DNA of 64,000 nt from Phycisphaerales bacterium (GTDB taxonomy: Bacteria > Planctomycetota > Phycisphaerae > Phycisphaerales > UBA1924): NCBI GenBank assembly GCA_040221175.1, contig JAVJVK010000007.1, positions 186,001 through 250,000 on the forward strand, read 5' to 3'. The notes beneath the pieces were generated by a model. That model made no database searches. It was not told where the DNA came from and worked only from the letters and a program-made list of their open reading frames with translations. Shown here piece after piece: positions 50,528 through 58,804 of the stretch (the stretch's first letter is position 1; every line of letters begins with the position of its first letter). The translations under genes and the position numbers were made by a program.

Positions 50528-51369
50528 GGTGGCTGGGATTGGTGCTGGTGGTGCTGGTGGTGCTGCTGGCAGCCTGCGGCGAGGCGCCTGCGCCGCCGCC
50601 CGGGGCTGGCGTGCGCATCGCAACGACGAGCCCGGCGGTGGGCATCATGCTGCGGGACTTTGGAGCCCAAGACCTGGCCGTGGGACGATCGGGCTACGAC
50701 GTGGCGCTCGATCCGGCGCTGCCGGTAGTGGGGGATGCGGCGGGCATCGACCTCGAGCGGCTGTCGGCGGTGGGGGCGACGCACGTGTACTACGAATCGG
50801 GCGCGTCGGCCGTGCCGGTTGGGCTGACCGAATTGGCAGATGACGTCGGCTTTGAGGTTCGCGCATTCGAGCTGACCAGCCTGGAGCAGTTGATCGAGTT
50901 GGCGAGCGACGTGCATCGCTTGGTATCGGACGAGGTGGATGCCGGACGCCCGCCCGTGGAACGCTTCGAGGACGCGCTCGAGCACAACACAGACCTGGCT
51001 GGCGCCGGGCGGGTGCTGTTGCTGATGCCCGGCACGCCGGCGGCGGCGCTCGGCCCTCGGTCGGTGCATCACGAGGTATTGATTCGGATCGGGGGCACGC
51101 CGGCGATCGAAGACGGCCGACCCTACATGCCGCTGGACGCCGAGGACGTGCTGGAGATCGGGCCGGACGCGATCGTGCTGCTGGCGCCGGGGAAGGCCGA
51201 GGACTGGCGGGATTTGCTTGGACCGCTGGCCGAGCTTCCGGTGCCGGCGATCGAGTACGGGCGTGTGGCAGTGCTGCGCGACGAGGAGGTGCTGATGGCC
51301 TCGACCTCGACGCTTCGGTATGCCGACGCGTTGCGGCAGCGGCTCGAGTCGTGGGCGGCCGAGCGCTAA
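50524..51369 (+). CDS. BtuF/FhuD-type periplasmic binding lipoprotein
   Basis: A 281-residue lipoprotein that starts at GTG 50524, overlapping the previous stop (GTGA), so translation is coupled. The signal sequence is MRWLGLVLVVLVVLLAAC with the lipobox Cys18. The fold pattern is that of helical-backbone metal-receptor binding proteins: RIATTSPAVGIMLRDFGAQD, VVGDAAGIDLERLSAVGATH, DVGFEVRAFELTSLEQLIEL, and a long helix with LASDVHRLVSDEVDAGRPPV. The second lobe has VLLLMPGTPAAALGPRSVHH. Such proteins capture B12 or Fe-siderophores. No ABC permease or ATPase is nearby, so the ligand is unknown. Confidence 0.75.
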   Translation: MRWLGLVLVVLVVLLAACGEAPAPPPGAGVRIATTSPAVGIMLRDFGAQDLAVGRSGYDVALDPALPVVGDAAGIDLERLSAVGATHVYYESGASAVPVGLTELADDVGFEVRAFELTSLEQLIELASDVHRLVSDEVDAGRPPVERFEDALEHNTDLAGAGRVLLLMPGTPAAALGPRSVHHEVLIRIGGTPAIEDGRPYMPLDAEDVLEIGPDAIVLLAPGKAEDWRDLLGPLAELPVPAIEYGRVAVLRDEEVLMASTSTLRYADALRQRLESWAAER

Positions 51370-51375
51370 GGCCCG

Positions 51376-51381
51376 TACGAT
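51376..51381 (+). promoter_or_regulatory. -10-like hexamer of argS, leaderless type
   Basis: TACGAT lies 6 bases before ATG 51388 and there is no Shine-Dalgarno site between. Confidence 0.45.
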
Positions 51382-51387
51382 GGGCCG

Positions 51388-53259
51388 ATGAACGAGACCC
51401 AGAGCCCCAGCGAGACGCAGCTTGACCCCGTGGCGATCCTGAACGATCGGTTCCGGGCGGGGATCGATCGTGCGTTTCCCGAGGTCGCCGGCCGGGCCGA
51501 CCCGTTGATTGCGCCCAGCAAGAAGGCGGCGATGGGTGACTTTCAGTGCAACGCGGCGATGGCGCTGGGCAAGATGGTCAAGCAGAACCCGCGCGAGGTG
51601 GCGGCGGCGATCGTGGACGCGGTCGACGTGTCGGACATCGCCGAGCCTCTTGGCGAATCGTCGATCGCCGGGCCGGGGTTCATCAACATCACGCTGCGCG
51701 GGCCGGCCCTGGCGGGTTTGCTCGGCGAGATGGCCGGCAAGGACCTGGGCCTGCCGCCGGTCGCCACGCCGCAGAAGATCGTGGTCGACTTATGCGGCGT
51801 GAACCTGGCCAAGCAGATGCACGTGGGGCACATCCGGGCGATCGTGATCGGCGATGCGATCGCGCGGACGTTCGAGCGGCTGGGGCACGAGGTCATCCGC
51901 CAGAACCACGTTGGTGATTGGGGCCTGCCCATCGCGATGGTGGTCGATGAGCTGCACCGCGAGAGCCAGGCCGGCCGGCTCGACCTGGACGCTGTGACGC
52001 TGGACGACCTGGACGCGATCTACAAGGCCATGAAGAAGCGCACCGACGCGGGGCGCACGGGCTTGCGGCTTGCGAAGAAGTGGGACCTTGGACCCAAGGT
52101 GCTGGCCGAGCTGGAGGCCGAGGTGGCCGACGCCGATGAGGCGATGGCGCGTGCAAAGGCGACGCTGGTGGCGCTCCAAGGCGGCGAGCAATGGGCCGTC
52201 GATCTCTGGCAGCGCATCAGCGACGTGACGATGGGCGCGTGCATGGACGCGTGCCGGCGGATGCACACGCGGATCACGCTGGAAGCGAGCGCGGGCGAAT
52301 CGAGTTATCGCGATGAATTAGCGCCGATGGTCGAGGATCTGGTGAAGCGCGGCGTGGCCGAGGAAGACGGCGGGGCGCTGGTCATCCGCGGCGAGGGGAA
52401 GGACCCGCCCGCGCTCGTACGCAAGGGCGACGGCGGGTTCCTGTATGCCACGACCGACGTGGCCGCCATCCGCCGGCGCGTGCAGGACTTGGGCGCAAGC
52501 CGCGTGATCTATTGCGTGGACGTTCGCCAGGCGATGCACTTCCGCCAGGTGTTCGCCGCGGCCCACAAGGCCGGATATGCGACGACGCCCGATGGCGTAG
52601 AGGCGTCGCTCGAGCACGCCGCGTTCGGCACGATCCTGGGTACCGATGGCAAGCCCTTCAAGACGCGCTCGGGCGAGAGCGTGAAGCTGCAGGACCTGCT
52701 GGACGAGGCGCACGACCGGGCCGAGCGCGTGGTGGCCGAGCGGAACGATGCGCTCAACTCCGAAGATCGCGCGAAGACCGGCGAGGTCGTGGCGATGGCG
52801 GCGCTGAAGTTTGCCGACCTGTCGAACGATCGCGTTCGCGACTACGTGTTCGACTTCGATCGTATCCTGGCGTTCGAGGGTGATACCGGGCCGTACCTGC
52901 TGTATGCGCTGGTGCGCATCCGCAGCATGTTCCGTGAGGCCGAGTCTCGCGGCGTGGGCGATGGCTGGAAGGGCACGAGCGTGCGCATCGAGCACGAGGC
53001 CGAAAAGCAGCTCGCGATGGCGCTCTTGCGCTATCCGTCGGTCGTGCGGGCGGTGGGCGAGCACCTGGAGCCGCACCGGCTTTGCCAGCACATGCTCGAA
53101 ATCGCGAACCGCTTCAGTGGGTTCTACCAGTCGTGCAAGGTGCTGGGAGCCGACGACGAGGCCACGCGCGACAGTCGGCTGTGGCTGTGCGACCTGACGG
53201 CGCGCGTGCTGGAGGACGGTCTGGGCGTGCTGGGGTTGCCGACGCTCGATCGGATGTAA
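51388..53259 (+). CDS. argS: Arginine--tRNA ligase
   Basis: ArgRS charges tRNA-Arg. The 623-residue class I enzyme has an N-terminal Add1 domain (residues ~15-110), the HIGH-type motif NLAKQMHVGHIRAIVIGD (His145-His148), QNHVGDWGLPIAMVVDELH, and FGTILGTDGKPFKTRSGESV in place of a canonical KMSK, as in many ArgRS. A DALR anticodon-binding domain follows (RVRDYVFDFDRILAFEGDTG, then YLLYALVRIRSMFREAES). The length is slightly above the bacterial average. The gene starts 18 bases after the upstream lipoprotein stop, but a -10-like hexamer in between suggests its own promoter. Confidence 0.97.
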   Translation: MNETQSPSETQLDPVAILNDRFRAGIDRAFPEVAGRADPLIAPSKKAAMGDFQCNAAMALGKMVKQNPREVAAAIVDAVDVSDIAEPLGESSIAGPGFINITLRGPALAGLLGEMAGKDLGLPPVATPQKIVVDLCGVNLAKQMHVGHIRAIVIGDAIARTFERLGHEVIRQNHVGDWGLPIAMVVDELHRESQAGRLDLDAVTLDDLDAIYKAMKKRTDAGRTGLRLAKKWDLGPKVLAELEAEVADADEAMARAKATLVALQGGEQWAVDLWQRISDVTMGACMDACRRMHTRITLEASAGESSYRDELAPMVEDLVKRGVAEEDGGALVIRGEGKDPPALVRKGDGGFLYATTDVAAIRRRVQDLGASRVIYCVDVRQAMHFRQVFAAAHKAGYATTPDGVEASLEHAAFGTILGTDGKPFKTRSGESVKLQDLLDEAHDRAERVVAERNDALNSEDRAKTGEVVAMAALKFADLSNDRVRDYVFDFDRILAFEGDTGPYLLYALVRIRSMFREAESRGVGDGWKGTSVRIEHEAEKQLAMALLRYPSVVRAVGEHLEPHRLCQHMLEIANRFSGFYQSCKVLGADDEATRDSRLWLCDLTARVLEDGLGVLGLPTLDRM

Positions 53260-53318
53260 TCGAGACACCCGCAGACGAGTAGGTGTCGGCGTCCGCGATA
53301 TCGTGGAGCGCACGAAAA

Positions 53319-53346
53319 AACGGGCGACCCGCAAGGGCCGCCCGTT
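53319..53346 (-). terminator. Intrinsic terminator of the porin gene
   Basis: AACGGGCG and CGCCCGTT form an 8-bp outer stem, with additional ACCC/GGG pairing inside. On the minus strand it is followed by TTTTCG. It lies between convergent argS and the porin. Confidence 0.8.
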
Positions 53347-53380
53347 CTTGATTCAGATCAGACCAATCGGCTTCTGAAGA

Positions 53381-54589
53381 TCAGAAGCTGAGCTGGAACA
53401 TCGTGCGGATGCCAGCCTGGGGGTCGCCGTTGTCGGGCAGCAGGGCGAGGCCCTCGCTACCACCGGCGAGCGGAGTCATGTTGACCGTCTCGAAGACGAA
53501 GAACACGTCCGCGACGAACTTGGCGCTCTGGTCGCCGTAGATGTAACGGGTATAGCCGAACGTCAGGGCGGCGAAGTCATCGACGCCATCGGCATCGGCC
53601 AGGATGTAGTCGAAGCGGCCGGCGATCTCGTCGTTCTCGCTGAAGCGGTAGGCCGCCTGGGCGATGAAGCCGATGTCCGAGACGTCGCCAGCGGCGCCGG
53701 CATCGGCGTCTTGGAAGATGAACGCGCCATAGACGCTGAAGCCGTTGCTCTCCCACTGACCGTCAGCGGTGATGCTGAGCAGGTCGAGCTCGCTGGTAGC
53801 GCCGCTACCCAGCGCGTAGGTGCCGTCACCCTGCTGGTAGAAGATCGCACCACCGAAGCGGAGGGCCTGCTCCTGGCCCTGGGTGGCGGTGAAGTCCTTG
53901 AAGTCGCTCCAGGCGCCGCTGACCTTGTAGTCGAAGCGACCGCCGATGGAGAAGTCGGCCTCGGCCTGGCTGGCGAAGCCGGTGTTGGCCGTGTTGAAGC
54001 CGTCGGAGAAGTTGACCTCAACCTTGTAGTCGTCGTCCTCGTTGCCGGCGTAGATGAACGAGATGCCCTGGCTACGACCCTGGCTGAAGCGACTGTTGGT
54101 GAACGAACGGTCGACCAGCGGCTGGCTACCCGAGGAAACGAGCTCCTCGTACAGGAACGGGGCCTTGAACTGGCCAAACTTCAGCTTGGCGTCGTCCTCC
54201 ATGCCGGGGACGGGGGTGGTGATGTAGTAATCGAGCAGGGAGAACTCGCCGCCATTGCGGTCGAAATTACCCTGGACGTAGTAATCGAACTCGCCGACCT
54301 CACCCTTGGCGCCCAGGCGAGCACGACGGTTCTGGAAGCCGGTGGCGTAATCCTCGCCGCTGGCGGGCACCGGATCGTCGATCAGGGTGATGTTGTACTG
54401 AAACTGGAGGCGGCCGAAGATCTGGGGACCGGTCGCGGCGCCCTGGCTGAGCGTGGCGCGCGAGGCGTCGCTGCGGGTTTCCGCGGCGAACGAGCGGGCT
54501 TCGTCCAGGCTGGAGGTTTGAGCGATCGCGGTGCCACCAAGGCCCATGGCGAGGCCCGCGAGCAGCACTGTGGCCTTCGTGTGACTCAT
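53381..54589 (-). CDS. OprP/OprO-type outer-membrane porin (phosphate-selective type)
   Basis: A 402-residue outer-membrane protein. The signal peptide is MSHTKATVLLAGLAMGLGGT, cleaved near AIAQ. The mature chain alternates beta strands and loops: FGRLQFQYNITLIDD, FQNRRARLGAKGEVGEFDYY, VQGNFDRNGGEFSLLDYYIT, LKFGQFKAPFLYEELVSSG and VNFSDGFNTANTGF. It ends MFQLSF with the terminal Phe required by the Bam complex. 'LRFGQFKAPFLYEEL' strands are characteristic of OprP-type barrels. An AAGGAG site precedes ATG 54589. It is divergent from phoB/phoR, which supports a phosphate link, though no Pho box was found. Confidence 0.88.
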   Translation of the reverse strand: MSHTKATVLLAGLAMGLGGTAIAQTSSLDEARSFAAETRSDASRATLSQGAATGPQIFGRLQFQYNITLIDDPVPASGEDYATGFQNRRARLGAKGEVGEFDYYVQGNFDRNGGEFSLLDYYITTPVPGMEDDAKLKFGQFKAPFLYEELVSSGSQPLVDRSFTNSRFSQGRSQGISFIYAGNEDDDYKVEVNFSDGFNTANTGFASQAEADFSIGGRFDYKVSGAWSDFKDFTATQGQEQALRFGGAIFYQQGDGTYALGSGATSELDLLSITADGQWESNGFSVYGAFIFQDADAGAAGDVSDIGFIAQAAYRFSENDEIAGRFDYILADADGVDDFAALTFGYTRYIYGDQSAKFVADVFFVFETVNMTPLAGGSEGLALLPDNGDPQAGIRTMFQLSF

Positions 54590-55090
54590 CGTACGAGACT
54601 CCTTCTTCGAGATCTGGGGCGGAAGACTGGCCGCCCGACTCCACCAGCGTGCCCGGCCGCACGTTGCATTGGCCGGCCGCACGTCGTTGCCGATGGTCTG
54701 GGTTCCACCCACGCCACCGACCCATCGGGCTCGACCATGAGCCCCCAAACATGGCTGGCGACGGCTCATCCTGAGCCAGGCCCGTCAGCCGGAACCGGCA
54801 TCCCCAAGATGCCGGTGGTAACCCTGCTTTGTCGGCTTGCCGGCTCCCGGCTTCCACGAAGCCGGTGTCTGCAAGCCTTCGAATCGTTGCGGGAGCCGCT
54901 TTGAACGGCCCTGTTCCGCAATGCTTCGGCCCACATCCGGGCGAGAAGCCGAGATCGTAGCAAGCAACTTAGCCCTTGCCAACTACAGGTCCGATCAGTT
55001 TTTCGGCCCGATCCATTCGTGGACACCAGAATCTGCTCATGATTGCGAAGATATGTTAAAGTCGTGTGTATCCAGCCCGGGAGGCTTGCC
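54590..55090. other. Divergent intergenic region porin / phoB with structured porin leader
   Basis: No gene is supported. On the minus strand a structured segment (54794-54877) lies about 205 bases upstream of the porin start. Near the other end, ATATGTTAAAG (55050-55060) is a weak -10 candidate for phoB. I did not find a repeated CTGTCAT-type Pho box. Confidence 0.55.
54794..54877 (-). promoter_or_regulatory. Tandem-hairpin leader structure of the porin gene
   Basis: CCGGCTTC-cac-GAAGCCGG (54847-54865) is enclosed by GGCTTGC/GCAAGCC (54834-54840 and 54871-54877). A second perfect hairpin ACCGGCATC-cccaa-GATGCCGGT lies at 54794-54816. It could be a cis-regulatory RNA or a processing site; no known riboswitch class matched by eye. 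Confidence 0.45.
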
Positions 55091-55885
55091 ATGACGCCCA
55101 ACAATCCCACACCCGACAGGGCCCGAGCCCGGGCCAAGCGGGACGTACAAGAGGACCAGGGCATGGTCGCGAGCCATCAGAAGGCCAACGAGAAGCTGAT
55201 CCTGATCGTTGAGGACGAGCGGGATCTCTCGGATCTGCTCGATTACAACCTCAAGGGCAATGGTTATCGGACAGTTGTCGCCCGCACCGGCCCCGACGGG
55301 GTCTCCAAGGCCCGGGCCCTGGGGCCGGACCTGGTGCTGCTGGACCTCATGCTGCCCGAACTCTCGGGCACGGAGGTCGCCCGCCAGATCCGGGCCGACA
55401 AGAGCATCAGCCACGTGCCGATCATCATGCTGACGGCCAAGGCCGACGAGGTGGACCAGGTGGTGGGGCTGTCGGTCGGGGCGGACGACTACGTCACCAA
55501 GCCCTTCTCGATGAAGGTGCTGATGGCGCGGGTCGAGGCGGTGTTCCGGCGGACGCAGAGCCACAACCGCGTGAGCGAGCAGGTGCTGCGGCTGGGCGGG
55601 GTGGCGCTGGACCTGGAAACGCACGAGGCCACGCTCGAGGGCGAGGCAATCCCGTTTACGCTCACCGAGTTTCGCCTGCTGTCGGCCCTCATCGAGGCGG
55701 ACGGAAAGGTGCTCTCGCGCAGCGCCCTGATGAACCATGCCATGGGCCCGGGCGTGACGGTCACCGAGCGGACCATCGACGTGCACATCACCAGCATCCG
55801 GCGGAAGATGGGCCCGTGGGGCCGGCACATCAAGACCGTGCGAGGGGTGGGCTATCGTGCCGTGCACGAATTGACGCCGGCATAG
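55091..55885 (+). CDS. phoB: PhoB-type response regulator (OmpR/PhoB family)
   Basis: A 264-residue DNA-binding response regulator. ATG 55091 has GGGAGG (55078-55083) 7 bases upstream and gives a ~36-residue polar N-terminal extension. The receiver domain has ILIVEDERDLSDLLDYN, the phosphoacceptor Asp in LVLLDLMLPELSG, the Thr in IIMLTAKADE and the Lys in VTKPFSMKVLM. The winged helix has LTEFRLLSALIEADGKVLSR, TERTIDVHITSIRRKMGP and KTVRGVGYR. It is followed by a PhoR-like kinase and is divergent from an OprP-like porin, so phosphate limitation is the likely signal. The assignment to PhoB over other OmpR-family members rests on this context. Confidence 0.85.
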   Translation: MTPNNPTPDRARARAKRDVQEDQGMVASHQKANEKLILIVEDERDLSDLLDYNLKGNGYRTVVARTGPDGVSKARALGPDLVLLDLMLPELSGTEVARQIRADKSISHVPIIMLTAKADEVDQVVGLSVGADDYVTKPFSMKVLMARVEAVFRRTQSHNRVSEQVLRLGGVALDLETHEATLEGEAIPFTLTEFRLLSALIEADGKVLSRSALMNHAMGPGVTVTERTIDVHITSIRRKMGPWGRHIKTVRGVGYRAVHELTPA

Positions 55886-55909
55886 CCGGACCCTCCGGGC
55901 GGTGACACC

Positions 55910-57232
55910 TTGACCGATTCGACTGGCAAACGCTGGTTCGTGCTCGCGGGCGTGGCGGTGGCTGTCGCCTTCGTGCTGCTCGTGTTGAAGACCCCGGGTT
56001 GGTCGGTGGGCGTGGCCATCGCCTTCGCAGGGGCCTGCACGTGGCGCGGCGCGTTGTTGGGCAACGCGGCGATTCGATCGGCACGGACGCAGGCGATGCG
56101 AAGCGCCGATTCGGCTGCGGCATTCGAGGCCGCCCACGAAGAACTTGCGACGGTGCTCGAGGTGATCGACGAGCCCATCCTGGCGTGCGACGGCGCCCAG
56201 ACGGTGGTGCTGGTCAACGACGCGTGCGAGCAATGGCTGGAAATGCCGCGCGACGACCTGCTCGCCCGGCCGATCGACGAGGTGTTCACGAATGCCGAGG
56301 CCCTGTCGCTGCACGCGCGGGCGTCGCGGGGCGAGGCGTGTCGGAAGCGATTGACCTTCGCCGGCGAAGGCGGCAACCGTGTCGCCGACGTGTCGGCCTT
56401 ACCGATTCCGCCGATGGGTGGCCAGCCGGGTCGCGGCGTGGTGCTGGTCTTGCGAGACGTCAGCGAGCTTTCACGGGCGCTGGAGATCCGCACGGATTTT
56501 GCGGCCAATGCCTCGCACGAGCTTCGCACGCCAATCGCGGCGCTTCGCGGGGCGGTCGATACGTTGCAGGGGCCCGCCAGCGAAGACGACGTGATGCGAA
56601 CACGCCTGTTGTCCATGCTCGACGAGAACGTCACGCGCCTTGAGGACCTGATCCGTGATTTGCTGGACCTGTCACGGCTGGAGGCATTAGAGGGCTCGGT
56701 TCGTCTTTCCCGCGTGCCCGCCAGCGAGTTAGCGCGCGTGCTCACCGAGAGCTTCGAGCCCATGTGCGAGCGCGGCGGCGTGGCGTTGCGGTTCGATCTC
56801 GATCCGGCCCTCGAGCAGTTGCGCACCGATCGCAACCTGCTGACCATCATCTTGCGAAACCTGATCGAGAATGCCATCAAGTTCAGCTCGGAGGGCGACG
56901 AGGTGCTCGTGCGCGGCCGCGTCGAGCAGGGCGAGGAGCCCGGCGGCTCGCGCACGTGCGTGTTCGAGGTGGTTGATCAGGGCGTGGGCATTCCGTTGCC
57001 CATGCAGCAGCGAATCTTCGAGCGGTTCTACCAGGTCGACACGTCTCGCGATGGCAGCAAGATCGCTCGGGGCACGGGCCTTGGTCTGGCGATCGTCAAG
57101 CACGCCGTACGTTCGCTGGGCGGAGCCATCCGCGTCAAGAGCGTGTGGCAGCGCGGCACCACGATGACGGTCGAGCTGGGCGGCGCCGTCCCCCCCGAGC
57201 CCGTGCGGGGTGGGCCGGGCGACGCGGTCTGA
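55910..57232 (+). CDS. phoR: PhoR-like membrane sensor histidine kinase
   Basis: A 440-residue kinase. The start appears to be TTG 55910, with GGTGA 4 bases upstream; it gives MTDSTGKRWFVLAGVAVAVA. Two membrane helices (~10-28 and ~33-50) are followed without a periplasmic domain by a PAS domain (VLEVIDEPILACDGAQTVVL) as in PhoR. The phosphoacceptor is in NASHELRTPIAALRGAVDTL, and the ATPase domain has NLIENAIKFS, VVDQGVGIP and RGTGLGLAIVKHAVR. The absence of a sensory periplasmic domain is typical of PhoR, which senses through PstSCAB/PhoU. The gene is 24 bases after phoB. Confidence 0.85.
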   Translation: MTDSTGKRWFVLAGVAVAVAFVLLVLKTPGWSVGVAIAFAGACTWRGALLGNAAIRSARTQAMRSADSAAAFEAAHEELATVLEVIDEPILACDGAQTVVLVNDACEQWLEMPRDDLLARPIDEVFTNAEALSLHARASRGEACRKRLTFAGEGGNRVADVSALPIPPMGGQPGRGVVLVLRDVSELSRALEIRTDFAANASHELRTPIAALRGAVDTLQGPASEDDVMRTRLLSMLDENVTRLEDLIRDLLDLSRLEALEGSVRLSRVPASELARVLTESFEPMCERGGVALRFDLDPALEQLRTDRNLLTIILRNLIENAIKFSSEGDEVLVRGRVEQGEEPGGSRTCVFEVVDQGVGIPLPMQQRIFERFYQVDTSRDGSKIARGTGLGLAIVKHAVRSLGGAIRVKSVWQRGTTMTVELGGAVPPEPVRGGPGDAV

Positions 57233-57235
57233 CTG

Positions 57236-57646
57236 CTACCTCGGGGCCCATTCGACGCCGTGGAGTTGCTCCAGGCGCCTGGCCCATGCCTGGAGGAGGG
57301 CCTGCTGGGCATCGCGATCGCCGTCCGGCTCGATGAAGGCGCGAAGGGTGAGGGTGCCGTTGCCGTGATCGGTGGCCGAAACGTCGCCCTGGCGGCTCTC
57401 GATGGCCAGGAACGAGGCGCCGTAGGTGTCGCCATCCCACGCGCCGCGGAGCAGGGCGGCCTGGGCGGATTCCAAGCCGATGAGCAGGGCCCGCTCGACG
57501 TCGTCGCGGTCGCCGGGCACGGGTCCGAGAACGCTGGGATCGTTCGTGGGCACGATGTCGCGGTCGGGTCCGACGCTACAGCCCGCGAGCAACCCCGCGA
57601 ACAGGGCTACGAATAGAACGGGAAAGCGGTAGGATTGTGTTCGCAT
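57236..57646 (-). CDS. Small lipoprotein of unknown function (136 aa)
   Basis: The protein starts MRTQSYRFPVLFVALFAGLL with lipobox LAGC (Cys23). The mature part is a ~110-residue alpha/beta domain: DDVERALLIGLESAQAALLR, YGASFLAIESRQGDV, NGTLTLRAFIEP, AQQALLQAWARRLEQLHGVE. GGAG is upstream of the ATG. It is convergent with phoR (stops 3 bases apart) and divergent from phoH. No family is recognised. Periplasmic face of a membrane is the expected location. Confidence 0.75.
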   Translation of the reverse strand: MRTQSYRFPVLFVALFAGLLAGCSVGPDRDIVPTNDPSVLGPVPGDRDDVERALLIGLESAQAALLRGAWDGDTYGASFLAIESRQGDVSATDHGNGTLTLRAFIEPDGDRDAQQALLQAWARRLEQLHGVEWAPR

Positions 57647-57675
57647 ATGGCTCCGCCCGGGGAATGGGGCTCAGG

Positions 57676-57681
57676 TAGGAT
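57676..57681 (+). promoter_or_regulatory. -10-like hexamer of phoH, leaderless type
   Basis: TAGGAT lies 7 bases before ATG 57689. It is also a possible weak Shine-Dalgarno site (AGGA), so its reading as a promoter is tentative. Confidence 0.35.
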
Positions 57682-57688
57682 TGGCCGC

Positions 57689-58804
57689 ATGACGAAACTG
57701 ACCAGTGGGCCCATTGGTGGCACGGGGCCCGGAGGCCGGCGTTTGGAACTGACGATCGAGTTTCCCATCGGCCCCGATCCCGTTCGGGTGCTCGGGGTGC
57801 ATGACCGCAATGTACGCCTGCTGCGCGAAGGGCTGGGCGTATCGGTGACGCCCCGCGGGGGGATCGTGCGGATCAGCGGCCAGGAAGAGGGCGTCCGTGC
57901 GGCCGAGCGATTTCTCCGTGCGGTGCTTCGGCGTGGCGGCCGGGCGTCGACGCCCGACGTGCTTCAGATGCTGGCCGAGGCCGCGTCGGGTGGACTGATG
58001 GCCTCGGAAGGCTCGAACTACCCAGGCGTCTCGACGACGCCGGGCGTGACGGCCGTCGGCCGGGGCGCGGCGCGTATGGCGCCGCGCGAGGGCGAGGCGT
58101 GGGAAGGTCCGCTGGCGGTGTATAGCGGCGGGCGGCAGATTCGTGCTCGCACGCCGGGGCAGGAGCACTACCTCGAGGCCATCCGCACGCATGAACTGGT
58201 GTTCGGCATGGGCCCGGCGGGCACGGGCAAGACGTATCTGGCGGTCGCCGCCGCGGTGCACCTGCTGCGGACCGATCGCGTGCGCAAGCTGGTGCTCGTT
58301 CGGCCGGCGGTCGAAGCGGGCGAGCGGCTGGGCTTTTTGCCCGGCGACATGCAGGCCAAGGTGCACCCATACCTGCGGCCGCTGCTGGATGCGCTGTACG
58401 ACATGATGGACGTGGGCACGATGGAGCGCTTCCTCGAGAGCGGCGTAATCGAGATTGCGCCTCTGGCGTTCATGCGCGGGCGGACGCTCAACCAGGCGGC
58501 CATCCTGCTCGACGAGGCGCAGAACAGCACCGTCGGCCAGATGCAGATGTTCCTGACGCGCATGGGCGAGGGCTCGCGGATGATCGTGACGGGCGATCCC
58601 TCGCAGATCGACATCGATGAACCGGCCGGCAGCGGCCTGATCGACGCGGCCCGGCGATTGCGTCGCGTGCGCGGCGTTGCCTTTGCGAGCCTGACTCGCG
58701 AGGACGTCGTGCGACACGCGCTGGTGCAACGGATCATCGACGCCTATGGCGAAGAAGCCAAGAAGCCCAAGGCCCCCGCGGCGGCCGACGAAGGAGACGC
58801 CTGA
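57689..58804 (+). CDS. phoH: PhoH family protein (KH-like domain plus P-loop ATPase)
   Basis: A 371-residue cytoplasmic ATPase associated with RNA metabolism. The N-terminal ~90 residues form a KH-like domain (LLREGLGVSVTPRGGIVRIS, then AAERFLRAVL). The ATPase domain has GQEHYLEAIRTHELVFGMG, Walker A GPAGTGKTYLA (around residue 175), VRPAVEAGERLGFLPGDMQ, Walker B ILLDEAQNSTVGQMQMFLTR, and IVTGDPSQIDI. Those are the PhoH signatures. ATG 57689 gives MTKLTSGPIG. Its stop overlaps the start of the HD-hydrolase gene by one base (TGATG), so translation is coupled. ybeY, the usual third member of this operon, is not present. Confidence 0.95.
   Translation: MTKLTSGPIGGTGPGGRRLELTIEFPIGPDPVRVLGVHDRNVRLLREGLGVSVTPRGGIVRISGQEEGVRAAERFLRAVLRRGGRASTPDVLQMLAEAASGGLMASEGSNYPGVSTTPGVTAVGRGAARMAPREGEAWEGPLAVYSGGRQIRARTPGQEHYLEAIRTHELVFGMGPAGTGKTYLAVAAAVHLLRTDRVRKLVLVRPAVEAGERLGFLPGDMQAKVHPYLRPLLDALYDMMDVGTMERFLESGVIEIAPLAFMRGRTLNQAAILLDEAQNSTVGQMQMFLTRMGEGSRMIVTGDPSQIDIDEPAGSGLIDAARRLRRVRGVAFASLTREDVVRHALVQRIIDAYGEEAKKPKAPAAADEGDA

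Noticed and set aside
54781-54900. c-di-GMP-I (GEMM) riboswitch upstream of the porin
   Set aside because: A GGGTTACC string on the minus strand suggested it, but the GACGCAAAGCC core and other conserved positions are absent.
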